From JAABSP01 sp011390135 (GTDB lineage: Bacteria; Desulfobacterota; Desulfobacteria; Desulfobacterales; JAABSP01), in NCBI GenBank assembly GCA_011390135.1, contig JAABSZ010000206.1:1-6959 (forward strand): a stretch of 6,959 bases of DNA. The letters are read 5' to 3'. The notes beneath the pieces were generated by a model that was given only the letters and a program-made list of their open reading frames with translations, had not been told where the DNA came from and did no database searches. Shown here piece by piece: positions 1 through 6,200 of the stretch; position 1 is the first letter of the stretch; every line of letters starts with the position of its first letter. Position numbers and translations under genes: made by a program.

Positions 1-342
1 AAAATCTTCAACAATCCGAAAATACTCGGCAAGGGTATTGGCGCGGGGATCATCCAGGCGTCGGGTATCTCCCCGGGACCAATAGGCCGATTTGGAAAAG
101 CGCTGGCAGGGAGGCCCGCCGACCACCAGATCCGCAGCATCCCTGCCGGAACCGATGCGCTTCCGGATATCTGCGGACGAGACCTCCTCCAGCGGTGCGC
201 ACAGGACATCCCCGCCGCGGTTCAATCGAAGGGTATTGCAGGAGTGATGATCCGAATCGTTTCGGAACGGAATCTCCCAGCCGGCCGCCTCGATGCCGAA
301 ATCGAGCCCGCCGCATCCTGAAAAAAGACTGATGACGCTCAT
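1..342 (-). CDS. C5-cytosine DNA methyltransferase, N-terminal part (runs off the window)
   Basis: This gene methylates carbon 5 of cytosine in a specific DNA site using S-adenosylmethionine; here it would be the protective half of a restriction-modification pair. Only the first 114 residues are in the window. The N-terminus carries motif I of the family (SLFSGCGGLDFGIEAAGW, residues 5-22), which binds the methyl donor. Motif IV with the catalytic cysteine is GGPPCQRFSKS (residues 75-85, Cys79), followed by the GDTRRLDDPRANTL stretch (91-104) seen in many Dcm-like enzymes. The residue after PPCQ is Arg, where Gly or Pro is usual. The ATG lies 3 bp after the stop of the upstream gene, and GAGG (351-354) sits 8 nt ahead of it, so translation is probably coupled. 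The target-recognition domain lies outside the window, so specificity cannot be judged. The family call is secure; the partner nuclease is inferred from position. Confidence 0.95.
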   Translation of the reverse strand, partial: MSVISLFSGCGGLDFGIEAAGWEIPFRNDSDHHSCNTLRLNRGGDVLCAPLEEVSSADIRKRIGSGRDAADLVVGGPPCQRFSKSAYWSRGDTRRLDDPRANTLAEYFRIVEDF

Positions 343-345
343 GGG

Positions 346-864
346 CTATACCTCGGGGTCTAACCCCATAAGGCTTGCGGCATTTTCGAACCGCGTTCCG
401 GCATTCTTGACATTGACCGGCAGTTCAAGATCGCCTTCGACAATGGTGAAATCGACCAGCGTATGCCCCGTAAAGCGGTTATCCCGATAGGAGATCCCGA
501 ACCTCGCATCCTGAAGACTGTCGAGCTGATCCAGAAACTGCCGCTCCGTCACGGCAGCCGGGAACATCTTGGTGATCGGATTCTCAGCCGAACCAGTCCG
601 TTTTCTGGGTTCCAGAAAGCTCTCGAAATCCCGATCCTGAAGGTTCCCGACGATCTCCCGGCTTCGCTTGAGGGTCAAAGCGCTCGATTCATAAAGTTTT
701 CGCGCGGCCGATTCCTTATCCACACCCTTTCTTAATGACACCTGTGCCGTGGCAATTTGTGCCCCGACCCATCTGGACTCGCCCAGTATTGCAGCGACAT
801 GTTCAGCAGACATTTCTTTTCCGGTAAGAGTGGATTTGAATTCGGACGACCAGCCTATCTTCAA
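346..864 (-). CDS. Possible restriction endonuclease with PD-(D/E)XK-like core, probably C-terminally truncated
   Basis: I do not recognise this protein with certainty. It is 172 residues long if it starts at TTG 864, or 155 from the ATG at 813. The ATG has GGA six bases upstream and may be the true start; an in-frame TGA at 871-873 blocks any earlier one. The first two thirds look helical and charged. Near the end is a strand-turn-strand pattern, HTLVDFTIVEGDLELPVNVKNAG (quoted across residues 134-156 as HTLVDFTIVEG then DLELPVNVKNAG). Asp138 followed by Asn151-Val-Lys153 resembles the D...(E/N)xK core of PD-(D/E)XK nucleases. The position directly before a cytosine methyltransferase, 3 bp away, supports a restriction role. 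The protein stops only 19 residues after the putative catalytic lysine, which is short for such a fold, so it may be a truncated relic. The 5' end also looks disturbed: a 172-bp spacer separates it from the upstream HNH gene. An open frame of real coding character is likely; the function is an inference. Confidence 0.6.
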   Translation of the reverse strand: MKIGWSSEFKSTLTGKEMSAEHVAAILGESRWVGAQIATAQVSLRKGVDKESAARKLYESSALTLKRSREIVGNLQDRDFESFLEPRKRTGSAENPITKMFPAAVTERQFLDQLDSLQDARFGISYRDNRFTGHTLVDFTIVEGDLELPVNVKNAGTRFENAASLMGLDPEV

Positions 865-874
865 GGATCTTCAA
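857..874 (-). repeat. Short direct repeat at the 5' end of the putative nuclease gene
   Basis: TTGAAGAT occurs twice on the minus strand, at 867-874 and 857-864, separated by CC. The second copy supplies the TTG start codon of the longest reading frame of the downstream gene. It may be chance, a slippage product, or the edge of the unusual spacer immediately upstream. Confidence 0.5.
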
Positions 875-1036
875 CGATGCATCATTATGCCAAATCCGGC
901 AACCCCCTGCAACCCTTTTGATCCCCATTCCAAAAAAATCCCAAACCAAAAGCGCATCCGCACCTTCGAAGGCTTCAACAGAGGGAGGCTTTGATTTTCA
1001 GAAGCGGGCCGTTTTCCAGTGGAAAGGATACCCCCA
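865..1036. other. Non-coding spacer of unlike texture inside the restriction cassette
   Basis: The other genes of this cassette overlap or sit 3 to 18 bp apart, but here 172 bp carry no convincing gene. The stretch holds A and T runs (around 929-937 on the plus strand) and a perfect 10-bp palindrome CCTTCGAAGG at 963-972. On the minus strand the HNH gene's stop forms TGATG with an ATG at 1035-1037. That ATG opens a frame of only 20 codons, ending at 975. A second frame is open from 997 to 806 without an early start codon, and the third leads into the next gene after a stop at 871-873. This frame-hopping fits either a decayed 5' end of the downstream gene or an inserted short repetitive element. 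I cannot tell these apart without a genome comparison. Confidence 0.5.
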
Positions 1037-1765
1037 TCAGGTTTTCCGCTTCAATTCCCTGTCGATAATCTTCTTGATCAGCGCGGACAACGCCTTCCCC
1101 TGCGCCATTGCCCTTTCCTTCAACATCTCATACTGCTCCACTTCGTCTCCCTGCCACAGCAGATCGACCCTGCGCAGTTGCCGCATGGCAACATGGGAAT
1201 ACGCCTCGGGATATGCCCAGTAACAGGCCATGCAGATATCGGGCTCTCGGATCTCGATCCAATTCCGGCAATGCTCGCAGGCCCAGGATTTTGCCCGGTT
1301 CGCAGAACCGGACAGCAGCATGAAATCCTCCGGGTCCGGCGCATCCGAAATCCCGTTCCCCCGGATCTCAAAAGGGATTCGATGGTCGATCTGGAGCTGG
1401 TTCTCATCGACCGCCTCCAGGTAGATAAAGCATCTGGAGCCATATTTTCCGATCAGAAAATCCCGGATCGACTTCGACAAGGTCGTTCGGCCGGACAGCT
1501 TGTCAAATCTCGCCTCTTCCGGATCTCCGAAACGATAGGCCGCGATCTTCCTGCCGTCGGAAGCCGTCACCCGGAACATCTCGATGGGAATCCCCTGTTC
1601 CCGGACATCCCGGGCCGCTCTGGGCGGATGATTGTATCCGTAGATATCCTTGAGTTCCTCCGTAGTGACCTGACCGTGGAGCAGGATATGCTCAATCAAG
1701 GTTCTGGGCCGTTTTGCGGTGACCGACCGGCACAATTCAAGAAATTCTTCGGAATATTCAGGCAT
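1037..1765 (-). CDS. HNH restriction endonuclease with helix-turn-helix-like N-terminus
   Basis: This 242-residue protein is probably the cutting half of a type II restriction system; it would cleave DNA with a metal-dependent HNH (beta-beta-alpha metal) site. Residues 19-60 read like a winged or plain helix-turn-helix (IEHILLHGQVTTEELKDIYG, then a basic PPRAARDVREQG), which could help recognise DNA. The nuclease core is LQIDHRIPFEI (residues 124-134, His128 as likely general base) followed by LLSGSANRAKSW (150-161, Asn156). Two CxxC pairs, Cys163/Cys166 and Cys178/Cys181, look like a structural zinc knuckle. The C-terminus is helical and basic (ALIKKIIDRELKRK). The ATG at 1765 lies inside the end of the adenine methyltransferase gene, an 8-bp overlap with a weak GGAAG 12 nt upstream, so translation is very likely coupled to it. 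The overlap and the motifs make the pairing convincing. The recognition site is unknown. Confidence 0.88.
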   Translation of the reverse strand: MPEYSEEFLELCRSVTAKRPRTLIEHILLHGQVTTEELKDIYGYNHPPRAARDVREQGIPIEMFRVTASDGRKIAAYRFGDPEEARFDKLSGRTTLSKSIRDFLIGKYGSRCFIYLEAVDENQLQIDHRIPFEIRGNGISDAPDPEDFMLLSGSANRAKSWACEHCRNWIEIREPDICMACYWAYPEAYSHVAMRQLRRVDLLWQGDEVEQYEMLKERAMAQGKALSALIKKIIDRELKRKT

Positions 1766-2681
1766 AGGCCGATTCTGCTTCCGGCAGCATCAACTGCTCC
1801 CAGCCTCCCATTTTCCGATGCTGCGGTTCTCCATGCAATCGTTCCAGCAGCGCCTTGGAAAGATAGAGAGATTCAACGGTGATCTGTTTCTTCCCCAGCA
1901 ACGTGGCCTGGGAAGACCTGCCGGCTTCGATTTCGAGCCTTTTCAGCCCCAGACTTTCCGGAAGATCCCTGCCGTACTTTTTATTGCCGCATCTGCCGTC
2001 ATAGCTGATGAGATAGGGGACATCCTTTTGGTTCAGCGCAGCCAGGAAATCGACAAACTCACCATGATCGATATGGGAAGAATAGCGATGATCCTTATCT
2101 CTGCACACCCCCTGATACGGCGGGTCCATATAGACCAGATCCGAACTTTCGATCTTCCCGATCATCGCTTTGTAATCCAGGCAGGTGACCCGGGCCTTCT
2201 CTTTCAGCAGAAGGGCGACCCCGCAGATATTCTTCCTCATATTCTCCGGCTTTGCCCCTTTTCTTCGCTTGTCGGGGCTCTGGTTGAAACGGCCATCGCT
2301 GTTATATCTTACAGAGCCTTTTACGCAGCGGGAAAGGAGGTAGAGGAACAATCGGGGATCATGGGTTCTGTTGAATTGGTCTCTGACCTCATAATAATGG
2401 GCAACGCTGTCAGCATGCTGCCGGTTCCACAACGCTTCATAGAAATCAGCCAATTCATCCGGCTGATGGATCACCAGCTCCAACAACCGAGATAACGGTC
2501 TGTTGGCATCATTCAACCAGTATTCCTTTGCAATTCCGGCAGATGCGCAGGCAATGCTGATGGCGCCTGTTCCCGCGAATGGTTCAACGATTCGGTCTGC
2601 ATTGTTGGGGATGTATTTTATGATAGCAGGGGCTAAATTTCTCTTGCTGCCCTGATATTGGATCGGATGGGGGATTTTCAT
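1758..2681 (-). CDS. D12-class N6-adenine DNA methyltransferase
   Basis: This 307-residue enzyme transfers a methyl group from S-adenosylmethionine to N6 of adenine in a specific DNA site, protecting host DNA against the overlapping HNH nuclease. It has the motif order of the Dam-like (D12, alpha) class: the N-terminal QYQGSKRNLAPAI (residues 8-20); motif I VEPFAGTGAIS (32-42) for the methyl donor; an acidic WLNDAN (55-60); the target-recognition region in the middle; and the catalytic motif IV DLVYMDPPYQG (181-191, DPPY at 186-189). The length is normal for the class, and all catalytic elements are present. The ATG at 2681 lies 18 nt after the stop of the small antitoxin gene, with only a weak purine-rich ribosome site (AAAGAAA) ahead of it. 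Its last codons overlap the nuclease gene. A solitary Dam-like housekeeping role is less likely because of the nuclease partner. Confidence 0.95.
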   Translation of the reverse strand: MKIPHPIQYQGSKRNLAPAIIKYIPNNADRIVEPFAGTGAISIACASAGIAKEYWLNDANRPLSRLLELVIHQPDELADFYEALWNRQHADSVAHYYEVRDQFNRTHDPRLFLYLLSRCVKGSVRYNSDGRFNQSPDKRRKGAKPENMRKNICGVALLLKEKARVTCLDYKAMIGKIESSDLVYMDPPYQGVCRDKDHRYSSHIDHGEFVDFLAALNQKDVPYLISYDGRCGNKKYGRDLPESLGLKRLEIEAGRSSQATLLGKKQITVESLYLSKALLERLHGEPQHRKMGGWEQLMLPEAESAYA

Positions 2682-2682
2682 T

Positions 2683-2703
2683 TCATGGTTTCTTTGCGAT
2701 CAT
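2683..2703 (-). other. Six-codon ATGA-coupled reading frame after vapB, possible toxin-start remnant
   Basis: The stop codon of the antitoxin gene overlaps an ATG in the classic ATGA arrangement in which vapC normally begins. The frame reads Met-Ile-Ala-Lys-Lys-Pro and then stops, so no VapC is made. The Met-Ile start resembles the first residues of many VapC toxins, but six codons prove nothing. It may be the stump of a lost toxin gene, or a short leader that hands ribosomes on to the methyltransferase gene two bases further down. Confidence 0.35.
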
Positions 2704-2894
2704 CCATCGATTCTCATCTGCTCCAGGTTCCCCTCCCACTGAAGCCTGCCGCGGTATTGTCGGATATCGGCCTGTTTTTTGAACAGGATCAGCAGCCTGA
2801 GGCCCTCTTCAACGGCCTCTTTTTCGGTTTTGCACCCGGAAGCGGCAAGGGCTTCACGCATCAGATCATCATCGATGACGATATTGGTTCTCAT
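2700..2894 (-). CDS. vapB: VapB-family antitoxin without a toxin gene
   Basis: This 64-residue protein looks like the antitoxin of a type II VapBC pair. The N-terminus (MRTNIVIDDDLMREALAAS) is a ribbon-helix-helix-like DNA-binding start: a strand followed by helices through EKEAVEEGLRLL (residues 24-35). The C-terminal tail ends YRGRLQWEGNLEQMRIDG, the usual toxin-binding tail of this subgroup, where a Trp-Glu-Gly-(Asn/Asp)-Leu segment precedes the end. I chose the ATG at 2894 because GGAGGA (2899-2904) stands 4 nt ahead of it; the frame is open further upstream, to 2957, but that part covers the promoter. The expected vapC partner should begin at the ATGA overlap of the stop codon, but only six codons are open there and a DNA methyltransferase follows. 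It therefore appears to be an orphan antitoxin. It could still repress its own promoter and so set the level of the restriction genes behind it. Family call strong; regulatory role inferred. Confidence 0.85.
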   Translation of the reverse strand: MRTNIVIDDDLMREALAASGCKTEKEAVEEGLRLLILFKKQADIRQYRGRLQWEGNLEQMRIDG

Positions 2895-2898
2895 GGAT

Positions 2899-2904
2899 TC
2901 CTCC
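2899..2904 (-). promoter_or_regulatory. Strong ribosome binding site of vapB
   Basis: GGAGGA lies 4 nt before the ATG at 2894. It is by far the best Shine-Dalgarno sequence in the defence cassette and fixes the vapB start. Confidence 0.85.
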
Positions 2905-2910
2905 CGATGT

Positions 2911-2919
2911 GTACGGTAC
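2911..2919. promoter_or_regulatory. GTAC-N-GTAC element near the expected transcription start
   Basis: GTACGGTAC is both a short direct and an inverted repeat of GTAC. It lies 6 to 14 bp downstream of the -10 box and just ahead of the vapB ribosome site, where an autoregulatory operator could act. The arms are only 4 bp, so chance is possible. Confidence 0.25.
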
Positions 2920-2925
2920 TGTTTC

Positions 2926-2953
2926 ATCTTACACATTCCGATTGAGAAGTCAA
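2926..2953 (-). promoter_or_regulatory. Sigma-70-like promoter for vapB and the restriction cassette
   Basis: On the minus strand TTGACT (2953-2948, five of six matches to the -35 consensus) is followed after 16 bp by TAAGAT (2931-2926, four of six matches to the -10). Transcription would start near 2919 and give a leader of roughly 25 nt to the vapB ATG. No terminator or comparable promoter is visible between vapB and the methyltransferase genes, so this is probably the main promoter of the whole leftward cassette. Confidence 0.6.
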
Positions 2954-2979
2954 TCATCCGTTAAAATATCGGCTGATTG
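2951..2979. repeat. Imperfect palindrome overlapping the -35 box, possible operator
   Basis: CAATCATCCG (2951-2960) and CGGCTGATTG (2970-2979) are inverted repeats with one mismatch in ten, around a 9-bp AT-only loop (TTAAAATAT). The left arm overlaps the -35 hexamer of the vapB promoter. VapB-type antitoxins bind palindromes at their own promoters, so an operator is a reasonable reading. There is no T-run after either arm that would make it a good terminator. Confidence 0.45.
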
Positions 2980-3020
2980 GCAAGCCTTCATTTCCCTGCA
3001 AGCCGCCCGGCGCTGAAATC

Positions 3021-3132
3021 TTACCGCTCCCTCACTTCTCTGATAAAGCTGACGATCTCATCTCTGTCCAGCCCCGGATTCCGTATCCATTTTTCGTTTC
3101 AAGTCCTCCCAAACGAACGCGCGTTTCTTCAA
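3021..3132 (-). pseudogene. Frameshifted remnant of a small gene, function unknown
   Basis: Two adjoining minus-strand frames read like one protein tail. The first runs from 3132 to 3091 and gives LKKRAFVWEDLKRK. The second is displaced by one base and runs from 3089 to the TAA at 3021-3023, giving WIRNPGLDRDEIVSFIREVRER. They meet in a run of five A (minus strand; plus-strand T at 3090-3094). Losing one A would join them into 36 codons with a helical, charged, protein-like pattern. No start codon with a ribosome site is visible: an in-frame TAA lies at 3136-3138 and only a TTG follows. The piece resembles the tail of a small regulator or antitoxin, but I cannot name a family. It may be a decayed relic of the same mobile defence region as the vapB gene beside it. 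Confidence 0.4.
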
Positions 3133-3184
3133 CCTTTAAACGGTAATGGATTTGGATGGAAATTGAAAGGGGAATTGCAGAATG
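3133..3184. other. Intergenic stretch with no feature seen
   Basis: Between the terminator of the trehalose gene and the gene remnant I see no open frame with a start, no promoter and no hairpin. Confidence 0.5.
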
Positions 3185-3210
3185 AAAAAGCCCTCCGAAG
3201 AGGGCCTTTT
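3185..3210 (-). terminator. Rho-independent terminator of the trehalose fusion gene
   Basis: On the minus strand GCCCTC-TTCG-GAGGGC (3205-3190) forms a six-pair GC stem with a stable UUCG tetraloop, followed directly by five T (3189-3185). It begins 24 nt past the stop codon at 3230. The complementary strand also has a T-run (3207-3210) after the stem, so some bidirectional activity is possible, but no plus-strand gene is seen upstream of it. Confidence 0.9.
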
Positions 3211-3229
3211 AAAAGTCTGCAAGAATATC

Positions 3230-6200
3230 TTACCGTTGGATATCGAAAATCCGGCTCTCCTGTTCCCCCAGCTCGACCACTTCTCCGTTGCAGCCGACCT
3301 TGATGGGATAGGCCCTTGCCCGCAGCGCGGTGACGGTCAATCTTTCCGTTGTGACCTCCACCTTGAGAAAACAGCCCCGGTACCGGACCTGAAGGCTCAG
3401 CCGGTCCAGCTCCTCCGGCAGGCACGGGTCGAACCAGACCACGTCCTCCCGGCCCATGATGCCGGTGTAGCCCCGCTGCATCTGATCCACTGTGCCGGCC
3501 ATCGCGCCCAGATGAATGCCCTCGGGGGTGGTTCCGCCCTGGATATCCGCGACATCGCTGCATAGTGCATCGTTGAAGAGTTCCCAGGATCGGGCCCGGT
3601 CGCTTCTTGCCAGAACCCAGGAGTGGACCATCCAGCTCAGGGTGGAGCCGTGCGCGGTACGCTTCAGGTAATAGTCGATGTTTTTCGGGATGGTCTCGTA
3701 CTCGAAGGGGTAGCCGAGCCTTTCGAAGATCTCCGAGATTTCCTCGGCCGGGAGGAGATAGAAGAGCATCAGCACATCGGCCTGCTTGGAGAGCTTGTAC
3801 CGGTTCGGGGAGTCATTCTCCGATTCCAGAATCCGGTCCAGGCGCTGGATATCGCCGTACTTCTCCTTATACCCCTCCCAGTCGAACTCCTTGAGCTGCT
3901 CATACCCTTCGAACTGACTGATGATGCCCTCATCATGGAAGGGGATCTTCATCTTCCGGGTGATCTTCTCCCAGCGGGCCAGCTCTTCATCGTCGATATC
4001 GAGCTTTGCCCGGAGATAGACCGCCATATCCTCCGGCAGGATATCGAGGACATTCATGGCCCGTTCCAGCACCCATACCGCCATGACATTGGTGTAGGCG
4101 TTGTTGTCCAGGCCAGGTGTTTCAGCGTTCGGGTAGGCCTCGTGATATTCGTCGGGGCCCATCACCCCGGAAATCTCGTACCGGCCGCTCTTGGCATTGT
4201 AGGTCGCGATGCCGGACCAGAAGCGGGCGATCTCCAAAATCATCTCTCCGCCGTAGAACGCGAGGAATTCGATATCCCGTGTCACCTGATAGTAGTGGTA
4301 GATATTGTAGGCGATGGCCGCATTCACATGGCGCTGGCGGTTGCTGTTGTCCGGAATCCAGCGGCCCGACCGGGGGTTGAGGTGGATCTTCTGGCTCTCC
4401 TCCTTGCCGTTGCTGCCGCTCTGCCAGGGATACATCGCGCCCTTGAATCCGGCCTCCCGGGCTGCGGTTCTGGCCTCTGCCAGCCGGCGGTACCGGTACA
4501 TGAGCAGCTCCTTGGTGATCTCGGGAAGTCGCCAGTTGTAGGTGGGAAAGATAAAGAGTTCATCCCAGAGGATATGGCCCCGGTAGGCCTCGCCGTGCCA
4601 GCCCCGGGAGGGAACCCCCACATCCAAGTCCATGACCATGCTGTTGACCGATGCGGTCTGGAGCAGGTGGAAGATATGGAGATGCAGAATTTTGCTGATC
4701 CGGTCCCCCCGCTTCTGGTCTCTGTCTTCGAAGGTGATGTCGAAATAGCTCCAGAGCTGCTCCCAGATCAGGGTCTGAGTTCGCAGAAGCTCGTCGAATA
4801 TTCCTGCATCCAGCACCTCCTTCCGGGTCTCCAGACAGACATCCGAGACGGCCGGGTCCCGGGAGGTGTACATGCTTACCACCTTCTCCACGGTGGCCGG
4901 GATCTTCTTGTCGACGTTCACCCGGAAGTATTGGGCCGCGTAGCCCGATTCGGTCAGGGTTTTCCGATCTACGGTGACGGGCTGATGGTTTCGGTAGATC
5001 CGGGTCCGCGCGGACTGGGCTACCTGGAGATGAGACTGGGAGGTCTCCACCCGGATGCCGATGATCTCATCGCCGAAGATCAGCTCCTCGACGGGCCGCA
5101 GGTGATGGCCGTTCAGATCGCTGTAGCGCGCGACGCCGGCATTCGTCACCCGGCCGTCGAGTGCGGTCCGGAACTCGATGCTCCCCTCCCAGTTCTCCGG
5201 AGAAACGGTCAGCTCCTGTGCCGCGAGATGGGAGCAGCTCATGTGAACCAGACGGCGGCTCATGACCCGGGTGATCCGGCCGTCATCGTCCCGGAACCGG
5301 ATCTTCCGGTGGAGGACTCCCCGTTTCAGATCGAGTTTCTGCCGGTAGTAGAGGATCTTCACCTTTCTGAGATCGAACCATTCCCCGTCTTCGATCCGGA
5401 AGGTGAGGGGCAGCCAGTTGGGCATGTTGACCAGATCCTCGTTTTCGACGATCTTACCCCGCACCTCGGTCTTGAGCCGGTTGTATCCGCCGGCCAGATA
5501 GGTTCCGGGATAATGGATATCGTCGGCTTGGGATTCCTCGGCCGCGCCCCGGGTGCAGAAGTAGCCGTTGCCAAGCGTGCAGAGAGCCTCCCGCAGCCTC
5601 TGGTTTTCCGGATCAAACCCCTCATAGGTGAGGCTCCAGTTCGTTTCGGACTGCTCCTCGGTCACGACTTCAAGAAATCTCTCCAGAAAGTCGATCACCC
5701 CATCCACATCGGCAAGCCGGTATTGCGCTTTTGTGCTTCTCCGGCCTTCCTGGGATGGATCATGGACCACGATCCCGATGCCGGTCTCCTCGATCGCGGC
5801 AAAGGCATCCTCGTCCGTCAGATCATCGCCGATGTAGAGGGGAAGCTTTCCGTCCGGATGGGCTCCTGCGCCGAAGGTCTCCATCAGATGCTCCAGTGCC
5901 CTGCCCTTGTGCCAGTCGATATCGGGCTGCAGCTCGAATATCTTCTTGCCGCCGGATTTCCGAAGCCCCTCCCACTCTGCTGCGGCCGCATCCACGGCCT
6001 GTGCCACGCCATCGGTATCAGCTTCGGCAACGTTCCGGTAGTGGATGGCAATCGAGAATTTCTTCCGCTCCACCAGAACACCTTCGATATCTTCAAGCTT
6101 TTCCTCGAGAAAGCTTTGGGCCGCATCCAGATCGGGCAGGGCCTTTACCCCCTCGTCATGCTGGAAATTTTCACCGTTTGGGCCGTGGATTTCAAATCCG

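Noticed and set aside
50..316. Minus-strand 88-codon frame inside the cytosine methyltransferase
   Set aside because: It is out of frame with the methyltransferase, whose motifs I and IV are both in the frame starting at 342; this one has no recognisable content.
975..1037. A 20-codon gene starting at the TGATG junction after the HNH gene
   Set aside because: It is too short and has no ribosome site or recognisable content; I treat it as part of the disturbed spacer.
1019..2495. Plus-strand open frames of 258 and 287 codons opposite the HNH and adenine methyltransferase genes
   Set aside because: They are antisense shadows. The minus-strand proteins carry clear HNH and DPPY motifs, while the plus-strand translations look unlike any protein family.
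2895..2957. A longer vapB reading from the ATG at 2957
   Set aside because: The extra 21 residues cover the -35 and -10 boxes and the GGAGGA ribosome site, and the family begins at the Met-Arg-Thr-Asn stretch encoded from 2894.
2951..2979. The palindrome as a transcription terminator
   Set aside because: It is not followed by a T-run on either strand, it has one mismatch and a wide AT loop, and the trehalose gene already has a strong terminator at 3185-3210.
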